From: Blautia sp.
GTDB lineage: Bacteria; Bacillota; Clostridia; Lachnospirales; Lachnospiraceae
Assembly (NCBI GenBank): GCA_017515945.1
Contig: JAFWDX010000469.1
Span: 1-8,035, forward strand
Direction: 5' to 3'
DNA: 8,035 nucleotides
Both the position numbers and the translations under genes were made by a program. Within the stretch, counting starts at the first letter, position 1. The number at the start of each line of letters is the position of its first letter. A model generated the notes under the pieces. That model made no database searches. It was not told where the DNA came from and worked only from the letters and a program-made list of their open reading frames with translations. Below are positions 1 through 5,811 of this stretch, one piece after another.

Positions 1-73
1 CCGAAGGCGTCCCTTGGGAGACGCAGGCTCCTTTCGTCGCATTGGAAGTGCGCCTCCCAAGGGACGCCTTCGG
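1..73. repeat. Long inverted repeat (hairpin), about 25-nt arms
   Basis: Bases 1-20 (CCGAAGGCGTCCCTTGGGAG) are the exact reverse complement of 54-73. After one mismatch (21/53) pairing continues over 22-25 with 49-52, giving 24 of 25 paired positions and a 23-nt loop (26-48). The element lies past the stop codon of the citrate synthase gene, which reads toward it. No run of T follows it in either direction, so it is not an ordinary intrinsic terminator. It may extend beyond the window start, because base 1 is already paired. It could be a REP-like or MITE-like element, or a 3'-end stabilising structure. The pairing is seen directly; the role is unknown. Confidence 0.75.
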
Positions 74-104
74 TGTGGCCTTAGCTGCCGGACTTTTATC
101 CCAC

Positions 105-129
105 GCACCTCGCAGTAAATGCGAGGTGC
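105..129 (-). terminator. Stem-loop just after the citrate synthase stop; weak terminator candidate
   Basis: GCACCTCGCA (105-114) and TGCGAGGTGC (120-129) form a perfect 10-bp stem with loop GTAAA, 11 bases beyond the stop codon of the citrate synthase gene. On the minus strand the stem is followed by GTGGGATAAAAG, so the usual U-run is missing. Position favours a transcript end or a 3'-protecting hairpin; the missing U-run makes intrinsic termination uncertain. Confidence 0.4.
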
Positions 130-140
130 TGACTGAACAG

Positions 141-1505
141 TTACTTTCGTTCTTTAAGAGGTATATAATCTGCCGGATCGAGAACGTTCATATATGCAGG
201 ACGGATGATCTTGTCCACATTGATCAGCTCCTCCATCCGGTGGGCGCTCCAGCCTACGATACGTGCCACTGCGAACATCGGTGTATAGAGCTCGTGGGGC
301 AGATCGAGAATACTGTAAACGAAGCCGCTGTAAAAGTCCACGTTGACGCAGACGCCTTTATAGATCCTGCGCTCTTCCGCGATGACTTTAGGACCCATTT
401 TTTCCACAGTGGAATACAGGTTATAATCGTTCATCCTGCCCTTTTCTTTGGCGAGGGCGAAAGCAAACTGTCGCAGCACCTCAGCCCTGGGATCGGATAT
501 AGAATAGATGGCGTGCCCCATGCCATAGATCAGGCCGCTTTTGTCAAAGGCTTGTTTGTGAAGGATCTTGCGCAGGTATTCCGCCACTTCCTCTTCATCC
601 GTGTAATCGTGGATGTGCTTTTTCATGTCCTCGAACATGCTGACGACCTTGATGTTCGCGCCGCCGTGTTTCGGGCCCTTTAAGGAGCCAAGGGCCGCCG
701 CAATGGCCGAGTACGTATCCGTTCCCGAGGAGGAAACCACATGGGTGGTGAAGGTGGAGTTATTGCCGCCGCCATGCTCCATGTGCAGGATCAGCGCGAG
801 ATCCAGGATCCTGGCCTCCAGTTCGGTATATTTTTTGTCCGGGCGGAGCATGCGCAGGATATTTTCTGCGGTGGAGAGTTTTTTCTGCGGCAGGTGGATA
901 TAGAGGCTCTTACCGCGGATATAATGGTTGTATGCGTGGTAGCCGTAGACGCTGAGCAGCGGGAAGACGCTGATCAGGTTCAGGCATTGGCGCATGACAT
1001 TCGGCAGGGAAATGTCGTCAGGATTTTTGTCATAACAGTATAAGGTCAGGACACTCCTGGAAAGTACGTTCATGATGTCTTTGGATGGGGCTTTCATGAT
1101 GACATCACGCACAAAGTTGGTCGGGAGCGATCTTTGATTGGCCAGTAAGTTGGTAAAACTGTCGAGCTCCGCAACAGTCGGGAGCTTACCGAACAGCAGC
1201 AGGTATGTGACCTCCTCAAAGCCGTAACGATGGTCGTCGAGGAGCCCTCTGGTCAGGCTTTTAATATCGTATCCCCGGTAGGAGAGGCTCCCTTCGCAGG
1301 GAACGGTCTCGCCGTCAACAATTTTGGTCGCCTGGACGTTGGATATCTGTGTAAGGCCGGCCAGGACGCCTTTACCGTTGAGATCGCGCAGTCCTCTTTT
1401 TACATCATACTTACCATACAGTGACAGATCCAGGGTGCTATGATCCACGCAGGTTTTGGTCAGCTCTTCGATCTTGCCTGTTACCTTCATGTTAAAACCT
1501 GTCAT
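141..1505 (-). CDS. Citrate synthase (Si-type, citrate/2-methylcitrate synthase family)
   Basis: The 454-aa product condenses oxaloacetate with acetyl-CoA to citrate in the cytoplasm, the entry to the (often incomplete) TCA route to 2-oxoglutarate and glutamate in clostridia. The active site is complete: H244 in HMEHGGGNNST, H280 in GPKHGGAN and D390 in VNVDFYSGF match the His/His/Asp triad of the family, and GMGHAIY...DPR (H331, R340) supplies substrate-binding residues. Length is near that of clostridial homologues; there is no sign of an N-terminal NADH-regulatory domain of the E. coli type. The ATG at 1505 follows GAAAGGGGAA at good spacing; a second Met six codons in has a poorer site. 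It has its own promoter (1579-1607) and is probably monocistronic. A 2-methylcitrate synthase role cannot be excluded from sequence, but no prp genes are nearby. It is not the unrelated Re-citrate synthase used by some clostridia. No symbol is given because gltA and citZ are both used for this family. Confidence 0.95.
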   Translation of the reverse strand: MTGFNMKVTGKIEELTKTCVDHSTLDLSLYGKYDVKRGLRDLNGKGVLAGLTQISNVQATKIVDGETVPCEGSLSYRGYDIKSLTRGLLDDHRYGFEEVTYLLLFGKLPTVAELDSFTNLLANQRSLPTNFVRDVIMKAPSKDIMNVLSRSVLTLYCYDKNPDDISLPNVMRQCLNLISVFPLLSVYGYHAYNHYIRGKSLYIHLPQKKLSTAENILRMLRPDKKYTELEARILDLALILHMEHGGGNNSTFTTHVVSSSGTDTYSAIAAALGSLKGPKHGGANIKVVSMFEDMKKHIHDYTDEEEVAEYLRKILHKQAFDKSGLIYGMGHAIYSISDPRAEVLRQFAFALAKEKGRMNDYNLYSTVEKMGPKVIAEERRIYKGVCVNVDFYSGFVYSILDLPHELYTPMFAVARIVGWSAHRMEELINVDKIIRPAYMNVLDPADYIPLKERK

Positions 1506-1542
1506 CCGATTCCCCTTTCTATATAGTGATCAATGAATATAT

Positions 1543-1564
1543 GTAACTGCTCCTTCACAGTTAC
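1543..1564 (-). other. Small hairpin in the citrate synthase 5' leader
   Basis: GTAACTG (1543-1549) and CAGTTAC (1558-1564) form a 7-bp stem with an 8-nt loop. On the minus-strand mRNA the loop reads TGAAGGAG, itself Shine-Dalgarno-like but with no start codon behind it. It would lie near the 5' end of the mRNA if the promoter call at 1579-1607 is right. A 5'-stabilising hairpin is the simplest reading. Confidence 0.35.
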
Positions 1565-1578
1565 GAATATATCTAAAT

Positions 1579-1607
1579 ATTTTACAACATAATTTTGATT
1601 TTGTCAT
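1579..1607 (-). promoter_or_regulatory. Candidate sigma-A promoter for citrate synthase
   Basis: On the minus strand ATGACA (1602-1607) is followed after 17 bases by TAAAAT (1579-1584), each one mismatch from consensus. Transcription would begin near 1572, giving a leader of about 66 nt before the start codon at 1505. The surrounding DNA is very AT-rich compared with the flanking genes, as expected for a promoter. Confidence 0.6.
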
Positions 1608-1643
1608 CTGTTTTTGTGACGGGTGGTTTAGCGGCTAATAAAA

Positions 1644-1673
1644 TGAGTCAAGGAACCTGCCCCTACTGACTCA
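1644..1673. repeat. TGAGTCA-type palindromic repeat, copy 1
   Basis: This 30-bp unit begins TGAGTCA, ends TGACTCA and carries AGGAACCTGCCCCTAC between. The end inverted repeat extends two bases outward (AA.../...TT), so 1642-1675 is palindromic at its ends. It is a diverged version of copies 2 and 3, with T to C in the core and one extra base. It looks like a REP-type extragenic palindrome; similar AGGAACCTGTCCCC elements are, to my knowledge, scattered in many bacterial genomes. Confidence 0.8.
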
Positions 1674-1676
1674 TTG

Positions 1677-1705
1677 TGAGTCAAGGAACCTGTCCCCCTG
1701 ACTCA
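1677..1705. repeat. TGAGTCA-type palindromic repeat, copy 2
   Basis: A 29-bp unit, TGAGTCA + AGGAACCTGTCCCCC + TGACTCA, lies 3 bases after copy 1 in the same orientation. It is identical base for base to copy 3 at 2021-2049. The tandem pair resembles the paired REP arrangement seen in other bacteria. A further TTGAGT at 1711-1716 can pair with the final ACTCA, suggesting more decayed units. Confidence 0.85.
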
Positions 1706-1738
1706 TTCATTTGAGTTCCTTCCGACTGCGGCCAAACA

Positions 1739-1982
1739 GGTGCAGGGAAGGGAGGAGCCTCCGTCCGGGAGGGATCCATATGCCTCTCCGCGTGCAATTG
1801 AGGCAAAATGACCAGGCGAGACCAGGGCGGCTGAGGCTCTTATTGTCTGAGCTGGCTCCGGCTCTTCCGGAGACTGCTCAGACAATTAGAGCCTCATCGC
1901 AAAGGGCTCGCGGCATTTTGACCTTGCACGCGGAGAGGCATATGGATCCCTCCCGGACGGAGGCTCCTCCCCTCCCTGCACC
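1739..1982. repeat. 244-nt near-perfect long inverted repeat (giant hairpin)
   Basis: Bases 1739-1797 pair with 1924-1982 at 58 of 59 positions (the only mismatch is 1749/1972). Pairing resumes inward at 1804-1810 with 1914-1920, 1816-1820 with 1907-1911, 1832-1852 with 1876-1896 (20 of 21), and 1856-1861 with 1867-1872 closing on a 5-nt loop CTCTT. The whole element thus folds into one rod with a few internal loops, on either strand. Both arms contain GGATCCATATGCC or its complement. I see no credible gene inside it, no transposase and no clear target-site duplication at its edges. It lies between TGAGTCA repeats on each side. It could be a foldback MITE, a structured non-coding RNA or an oversized extragenic palindrome; which is undecided. 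Confidence 0.85.
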
Positions 1983-2020
1983 GTCCGTCATGGATTGAAT
2001 TAAATTAAATTCATGTCTAA

Positions 2021-2049
2021 TGAGTCAAGGAACCTGTCCCCCTGACTCA
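2021..2049. repeat. TGAGTCA-type palindromic repeat, copy 3
   Basis: This unit is identical over 29 bp to copy 2 (1677-1705) and has the same orientation, on the far side of the giant hairpin. Such exact identity between copies over 300 bp apart implies recent duplication or ongoing homogenisation. Just before it lies a small AT-rich inverted repeat (about 1995-2012, TGAATT...AATTCA). Confidence 0.85.
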
Positions 2050-2070
2050 CGGAACCCGACCCGTGACTCA
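2043..2070. repeat. Degenerate TGAGTCA-type unit (copy 4) overlapping the alaA stop codon
   Basis: The closing TGACTCA of copy 3 (2043-2049) runs into CGGAACCCGACCCG and a second TGACTCA (2064-2070). The core GGAACCCGACCC resembles GGAACCTGTCCC of the full copies. Bases 2068-2070 are the complement of the TGA stop of the aminotransferase gene, so the repeat's end motif supplies or abuts that stop codon. Confidence 0.6.
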
Positions 2071-3282
2071 CTGCCTGTACACGGCCAGGAACTCCTTCAG
2101 CTTGTCCATCGCCTTCCCCAGCGTACGCAGATTCGGCAGGTACACGATCCGGAAATGATCCGGCTCTCCCCAGTTGAAGCCTTTACCGGGCACCAGGAGC
2201 ACCTGCTTTTCATGCAGGAAGTCCAGTACGAAGCGCTCGTCATCGACGATGTTGAACCGCTCTGTATCGATCTTCGGGAAGATGTAAAATGCCGCTTTAG
2301 GCTTCACGGCGCTGATGCCGGGGATATCCGTGAGGGCTTTATAGATAAAGTCGCGCTGCTCGTAGATCCTGCCGCCCGGGCGGATGTATTCGTTCACACT
2401 CTGATAACCCCACAGGGCTGTCAGTACGATAGACTGGGCCGGCACATTGGAGCACAGGCGCATGGACGAGAGCATGTTCAGTCCCTCGATATATCCCTTT
2501 GCCTTCTTTTTGGCGCCGCTCAGGATCATCCATCCGATCCGGAAGCCGGCGATCATGTGGGATTTGCTGAGGCCTGAGAAGGTCACGCAGAAGACATCCG
2601 GGGCCAGGGACGCGATGGAGATATGCTCGTATCCGTCCATGACCAGGCGGTCATAGATCTCATCGGAGAAAATGATCAGCTCATTTTCTCTGGCCACCTG
2701 TACGATCTCCTCCAGGAGCTCCCTGGGATATACCGCTCCGGTGGGATTGTTGGGGTTGATGATGACGATCGCCTTGGTGCGGTCCGTGACCTTGCTGCGG
2801 ATATCGTCGATGTCTGGATACCAGTCCGCCTGCTCATCACAGATGTAATGAACGGCCTTGCCGCCGGCCAGAGTCGCGCAGGCCGTCCACAGCGGATAGT
2901 CCGGAGAAGGGATCAGGATCTCGTCCCCGTTGTTGAGGAGCGCCTGCATGCACAGATTGATCAGCTCACTGACACCGTTGCCCGTGTAAATGTCGCCCAT
3001 CTGCACACCCGGTATCTGTTTGATCTGGGAATACTGCATGATCGCCTTGCGCGCGGCAAAAATGCCCTTGCTCTCGGAATATCCCTGTGACCCGCGGACA
3101 TTGCTGAGCATATCCAGGATCACCTCCTGAGGAGCGGAAAAACCAAAGGGGGCCGGATTGCCGATGTTGAGCTTGAGGATCTCCATGCCGTCCTCTTCCA
3201 TCCTGGCGGCCTCATCCACGACCGGGCCGCGCACGTCATACAGGACATTATCGAGTTTCGTTGATTTTTCAAATGTTCTCAT
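2068..3282 (-). CDS. alaA: Alanine/glutamate-pyruvate aminotransferase, AlaA-like (PLP fold type I)
   Basis: The 404-aa cytoplasmic PLP enzyme closely resembles E. coli AlaA (405 aa) through its length, including KLDNVLYDVRGP at the N-terminus, LKLNIGNPAPFGF, GNGVSELI and PGGRIYEQR. AlaA makes alanine from pyruvate with glutamate as amino donor. Key residues are present: N179 in NPNNPTGA, D207 in SDEIYD (pyridine nitrogen), K240 in SGLSKSH (Schiff base) and R378 in DHFRIV (carboxylate clamp). The start at 3282 is chosen because AlaA homologues begin there and AGAGGG sits 7 bases upstream; the open frame to 3408 adds 42 residues with no family counterpart and runs through a hairpin. It lies downstream of the ribosomal block on the same strand, behind a terminator-like stem. 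Its stop overlaps an extragenic repeat. Substrate preference within the AlaA/AspC relatives is inferred. Confidence 0.93.
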   Translation of the reverse strand: MRTFEKSTKLDNVLYDVRGPVVDEAARMEEDGMEILKLNIGNPAPFGFSAPQEVILDMLSNVRGSQGYSESKGIFAARKAIMQYSQIKQIPGVQMGDIYTGNGVSELINLCMQALLNNGDEILIPSPDYPLWTACATLAGGKAVHYICDEQADWYPDIDDIRSKVTDRTKAIVIINPNNPTGAVYPRELLEEIVQVARENELIIFSDEIYDRLVMDGYEHISIASLAPDVFCVTFSGLSKSHMIAGFRIGWMILSGAKKKAKGYIEGLNMLSSMRLCSNVPAQSIVLTALWGYQSVNEYIRPGGRIYEQRDFIYKALTDIPGISAVKPKAAFYIFPKIDTERFNIVDDERFVLDFLHEKQVLLVPGKGFNWGEPDHFRIVYLPNLRTLGKAMDKLKEFLAVYRQ

Positions 3283-3345
3283 CTTCAAACCCTCTATACT
3301 CGCGCGATCAAATAAAAATGTACGTGATTTTCCGCGCGGCATATG

Positions 3346-3397
3346 CAGAGGCTCTGAATACGCGGAAACAGAGCATTCCACGTATTCAGGCCCTCTG
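3346..3397 (-). other. Leader hairpin upstream of alaA
   Basis: Bases 3346-3362 pair with 3381-3397 at 16 of 17 positions, including one G-T pair, around an 18-nt loop. On the minus strand the stem starts CAGAGGGCCTGAATACG. It lies 64 bases before the alaA start codon and 31 bases past the rplA terminator stem, with no immediate U-run. It could be a regulatory 5' structure, a readthrough-control hairpin or an extragenic palindrome. Confidence 0.55.
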
Positions 3398-3427
3398 GTG
3401 TGAATCACTGGAAACGGATATATGCAA

Positions 3428-3457
3428 GAAGCCGCTTTCCCGGAGGAAGGCGGCTTC
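3428..3457 (-). terminator. Stem-loop terminator after rplA, C(UCCG)G tetraloop
   Basis: Bases 3428-3440 pair with 3445-3457 over 13 positions (one G-T pair). On the minus-strand RNA the loop is UCCG closed by C-G, an extra-stable UNCG tetraloop. The stem is followed by TTGCATATATCC, a weak U-tract. It begins 18 bases beyond the rplA stop and would end the rpmG-secE-nusG-rplK-rplA transcript, possibly with readthrough into alaA. Confidence 0.7.
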
Positions 3458-3474
3458 GGATACGATCTGTCGGA

Positions 3475-4167
3475 TCACGCTAATTTGATGGGATTGATTT
3501 TGACGCCAGGGCCCATGGTGGGAGTGATGACGACACTCTTGAGGAACTGACCCTTAACAGCGGCAGGTCTTGCCTTGATGATGGCTCCCATCAGCGTCTG
3601 GAAGTTGTCGCTTAACTGCTCCTCGGTAAAGGAAGCCTTTCCGATCGGAACATGGATGATGTTTGTTTTGTCGAGACGATACTCGATCTTACCGGCTTTG
3701 ATATCGTTGATGGCCTTGGTCACGTCCATGGTGACGGTACCGGCCTTGGGGTTGGGCATCAGGCCTTTGGGTCCGAGCACACGGCCGAGACGGCCGACAA
3801 CACCCATCATGTCCGGTGTGGCGACGACTACGTCAAAATCCAGCCAGCCTTCGTTCTGGATCCGGGGGATGAGCTCCTCAGCGCCGACAAAATCTGCGCC
3901 TGCTGCGGTAGCCTCATCTGCCTTGGCATCTCTTGCGAATACAAGGACGCGGACGGTCTTGCCGGTACCATGAGGCAGTACGACTGCGCCACGGATCTGC
4001 TGGTCTGCATGACGTCCATCACAGCCTGTGCGGATATGGCATTCGATGGTCTCGTCGAACTTGGCGACTGCAGCCTTTTTCACCAGGCTGATCGCTTCTT
4101 CTGTATCATATAACTGTCCTTTGTTGACTGCTTTTGCAGCCTCAAGGTATTTTTTGCCTCGTTTCAT
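3475..4167 (-). CDS. rplA: 50S ribosomal protein L1
   Basis: The 230-aa protein binds 23S rRNA at the L1 stalk (helices 76-78), where it helps move deacylated tRNA out of the E site; it is also a translational repressor of its own operon in several bacteria. It is full length and colinear with L1 from [14 protein letters not shown] to GVKINPIKL. Family landmarks are [13 protein letters not shown] (about 48-60), [47 protein letters not shown] (split here only for reading) and [17 protein letters not shown]. The ATG follows AGGAGG at 8 bases. It lies 73 bases after rplK, and that gap carries an RNA element resembling the L1 rRNA site. It is followed by a terminator rather than rplJ. Confidence 0.98.
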   Translation of the reverse strand: MKRGKKYLEAAKAVNKGQLYDTEEAISLVKKAAVAKFDETIECHIRTGCDGRHADQQIRGAVVLPHGTGKTVRVLVFARDAKADEATAAGADFVGAEELIPRIQNEGWLDFDVVVATPDMMGVVGRLGRVLGPKGLMPNPKAGTVTMDVTKAINDIKAGKIEYRLDKTNIIHVPIGKASFTEEQLSDNFQTLMGAIIKARPAAVKGQFLKSVVITPTMGPGVKINPIKLA

Positions 4168-4182
4168 TTCACTATACCTCCT

Positions 4183-4210
4183 GTGGTAATCGCGGGAAAA
4201 ACCCTCCCAC
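4183..4210 (-). promoter_or_regulatory. Putative L1-binding mRNA element before rplA
   Basis: On the minus strand the element reads GTGGGAGGG, TTTTT, CCC, GCGATTA, CCAC and abuts AGGAGG of rplA. It can form GUGG/CCAC and GGG/CCC helices separated by an asymmetric loop. The L1-binding part of E. coli 23S rRNA has the same order: GGUGGGAGGCU on one side and AGCC...AAAUACCACC on the other. By analogy with known L1 autoregulation, L1 bound here would block ribosome access. The element is seen; L1 binding is inferred. Confidence 0.7.
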
Positions 4211-4240
4211 TGTCTTTACTCTGCCTCAAAACGCGGTTGT

Positions 4241-4666
4241 TCAGTCTTCAACCGTGATGCCCATGCTCCTGGCGGTGCCGGCGATCATGCTCATGGCTGC
4301 CTCGACGGAGGCGGCGTTGAGATCTTTCATCTTGAGCTCAGCGATCTCGCGGACCTGAGCGGATGTGACCTTGGCGACCTTTGTCTTATTCGGAACACCG
4401 GAACCGGACTTGATGCCTGCGGCCTTTTTCAGGAGGACAGCAGCCGGCGGAGTCTTGGTAATGAAGGAAAAGCTTCTGTCTGCATATACGGTGATGACCA
4501 CCGGGATGATCAGGTCGCCCTGATCTGCAGTCCTGGCGTTAAACTCCTTGGTGAACTGAACGATGTTGACACCGTGCTGACCAAGGGCAGGACCTACAGG
4601 GGGAGCAGGAGTCGCTTTGCCTGTCGGAATCTGTAATTTGATATAACCTGTTACTTTTTTTGCCAT
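4241..4666 (-). CDS. rplK: 50S ribosomal protein L11
   Basis: The 141-aa protein forms the base of the GTPase-associated centre with the 1070-region of 23S rRNA and L10. The N-terminal domain (about 1-70) holds the proline-rich [16 protein letters not shown], with P22/P23 in the segment contacted by thiopeptide antibiotics in other bacteria. The C-terminal rRNA-binding domain holds [20 protein letters not shown] and ends SMGITVED. The ATG at 4666 gives the family's usual [12 protein letters not shown] start, with AGGAGG 8 bases before it; a GTG three codons upstream falls in the spacer and is rejected. It follows nusG after 87 bases that contain an L1-site mimic. Confidence 0.98.
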   Translation of the reverse strand: MAKKVTGYIKLQIPTGKATPAPPVGPALGQHGVNIVQFTKEFNARTADQGDLIIPVVITVYADRSFSFITKTPPAAVLLKKAAGIKSGSGVPNKTKVAKVTSAQVREIAELKMKDLNAASVEAAMSMIAGTARSMGITVED

Positions 4667-4682
4667 TTTCGGCACCTCCTAT

Positions 4683-4712
4683 GTGGTATTGGCGGGGGTA
4701 TTTCCCTCCCAC
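4683..4712 (-). promoter_or_regulatory. Putative L1-binding mRNA element before rplK
   Basis: On the minus strand it reads GTGGGAGGG, AAATA, CCCC, GCCAATA, CCAC, then AT and the AGGAGG of rplK. The order of helices (GUGG/CCAC outside, GGG/CCC inside, long 3' asymmetric loop ending AAUA) matches helix 76-77 of 23S rRNA, the L1 target. L1 repression of the rplK-rplA unit from a site near the rplK start is established in E. coli. Just upstream, overlapping the nusG stop, are two small hairpins (AAAGCGGCCCGCTTT at 4741-4755 and one at about 4725-4740). Confidence 0.75.
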
Positions 4713-4753
4713 GATACGCATATACAGCGGCATCCGCCTGAAAGCGGCCCGCT

Positions 4754-5272
4754 TTATGCTTTACGGATCTCGGAAAAACTGATCTCGACCGGTGTCTCCC
4801 GGCCAAATAGCTCAACATTGATGGTGACGACCCGTTTGGTCATATTGATGGCGGTCACCACGCCGGTCGTATTTGCCCATGCGCCGCCTGTAACGACTAC
4901 AGCGTCTCCCGGGGCAAAATCGATCCTAATATTGCTCTCCTGCTGGATGCCCAGCGGCATCATCTCCGCCTCTGTCAGCGGAACGGGCTTGGATCCCGGC
5001 CCGACAAAGCCGGTAACGCCGCGCGTGTTCCGGACCACATACCAGGTATCGTCATTCATGATCATATTCAGCAGGACATAGCCGGGGAACATTTTTTTCT
5101 GTACCTGGCGGGCGGAGCCGTTTTTCATCTCCATCACGTCCTGAAGCGGAACCCGGACCTCAAGGATCTGATCCTCCAGATGCCGGTTCTCTATGGTCTT
5201 TTCAATGTTGGCCTTTACCTTGTTTTCATATCCGGAATAGGTATGAACTACATACCATTTTGCCTCTGACAT
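4754..5272 (-). CDS. nusG: Transcription elongation/termination factor NusG
   Basis: The 172-aa protein binds the RNA polymerase clamp across the main channel and affects pausing, Rho termination and transcription-translation coupling. The NGN domain (about 4-110) carries WYVVHTYSGYENKVK, FPGYVLL (62-68) and TRGVTGFVG (83-91). The C-terminal KOW domain (about 119-170) carries PGDAVVVTGGAWANTTGVV and FGRETPVEISFSEI. It lies 15 bases after secE, the usual arrangement. The start at 5272 is preceded only by GGTGGG, weaker than the neighbouring ribosome-binding sites, so translational coupling to secE is likely. No paralogue-type insert of the RfaH/LoaP kind is visible. Confidence 0.97.
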   Translation of the reverse strand: MSEAKWYVVHTYSGYENKVKANIEKTIENRHLEDQILEVRVPLQDVMEMKNGSARQVQKKMFPGYVLLNMIMNDDTWYVVRNTRGVTGFVGPGSKPVPLTEAEMMPLGIQQESNIRIDFAPGDAVVVTGGAWANTTGVVTAINMTKRVVTINVELFGRETPVEISFSEIRKA

Positions 5273-5287
5273 ATACCCACCCAGTCC

Positions 5288-5506
5288 TTATCTGATCAGG
5301 AGATTGAGAACTCTGAGGATCCCCGCATCCATGATACTGATCAGGGCGCCGAGGATCACGGTAACAACAGTAACTACAATAGTCTGACGGATCAGAGTCG
5401 GGCGGTCCGTCCAGACGATCTTGCGGAACTCGGCTTTTACACCGTCCCACCATGTTCTGCCCTGGCTCTTATCGCCTTTGCCAGCGGCTTTAGTATTCTC
5501 TGCCAT
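5288..5506 (-). CDS. secE: Protein translocase subunit SecE
   Basis: The 72-aa inner-membrane protein clamps the SecY channel for Sec-dependent export. It has a charged, lysine-rich N-terminus, the conserved amphipathic segment WWDGVKAEFRKIVWTDRPTL (about 19-38), and a single membrane segment (about 41-60, IVVTVVTVILGALISIMD region). This is the short, one-helix form normal in Gram-positive bacteria. GAGG lies 7 bases before the ATG. It is 25 bases after rpmG and 15 before nusG, the canonical order. Confidence 0.96.
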   Translation of the reverse strand: MAENTKAAGKGDKSQGRTWWDGVKAEFRKIVWTDRPTLIRQTIVVTVVTVILGALISIMDAGILRVLNLLIR

Positions 5507-5531
5507 GATCGAACCTCACAATCCTGAAAAA

Positions 5532-5681
5532 TTATTTCGTCTCTTTGTGCATAGTGTGTCTCTGGCAGAACTTACAATACTTCTTGGTCTCCAGCCTCTC
5601 GGGATGGTTCTTTTTTTCCTTGGTCATATTGTAGTTACGCTGCTTGCATTCTGTGCATGCCAATGTAATACGTACGCGCAC
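5532..5681 (-). CDS. rpmG: 50S ribosomal protein L33
   Basis: This short gene encodes 49 aa, [20 protein letters not shown] to [11 protein letters not shown], the family's normal size. Two CxxC pairs (C9/C12 and C36/C39) form the zinc ribbon of the zinc-binding (C+) L33 type. The start is GTG at 5681, with GGAGG 8 bases upstream; a GTG three codons earlier abuts the Shine-Dalgarno and is rejected. It is the first gene of the rpmG-secE-nusG-rplK-rplA block, behind a leader of about 120 nt. C- paralogues that replace L33 under zinc starvation lack these cysteines; this one is not of that kind. Confidence 0.95.
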   Translation of the reverse strand: MRVRITLACTECKQRNYNMTKEKKNHPERLETKKYCKFCQRHTMHKETK

Positions 5682-5710
5682 AACTTCCACCTCCAATTTT
5701 GATTTGCAGG

Positions 5711-5790
5711 GGTCTTTTCTGCCGTCCTCAGAGCAGGTATCCGCTCCTGCCTGATCCGTAAAACGGATTTTTAAGCATAAAAAAAAGACC
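5711..5790 (-). other. Folded 5' leader of the rpmG operon
   Basis: On the minus-strand RNA GGUCUUUU (5783-5790) can pair with AAAAGACC (5711-5718), closing an 80-nt region. Inside are ATCCGT/ACGGAT (5754-5759 with 5763-5768, 3-nt loop) and GCAGG/CCTGC (5733-5737 with 5746-5750, 8-nt loop). The result is a possible three-way junction 30 bases before the rpmG start. A run of eight U (5779-5786) lies inside the closing helix, so opening that helix would expose it. I do not recognise it as a known riboswitch class. Confidence 0.4.
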
Positions 5791-5811
5791 TTACTTCCAT
5801 GTCGCCCGTCA

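Noticed and set aside
42..683. 213-aa plus-strand frame opposite citrate synthase
   Set aside because: It is antisense to a gene with complete catalytic motifs, and its composition is that of a shadow frame.
1703..1998. Open frames on both strands inside the giant hairpin
   Set aside because: They exist because the region is GC-rich and palindromic; arms mirror each other, there are no ribosome-binding sites and the peptides look like no family I know.
1644..2070. CRISPR array
   Set aside because: Only four units of uneven spacing (3 bp, then over 300 bp), with palindromic ends and no spacer pattern or cas genes.
3283..3408. 42-residue N-terminal extension of the aminotransferase
   Set aside because: AlaA homologues start at the Met encoded at 3280-3282, which has AGAGGG at proper spacing. 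The extension runs through the leader hairpin and has no family counterpart.
4667..4675. Upstream GTG start for rplK (three extra codons)
   Set aside because: L11 begins [11 protein letters not shown], and the AGGAGG is correctly spaced for the ATG at 4666; the GTG lies only a base or so from the Shine-Dalgarno.
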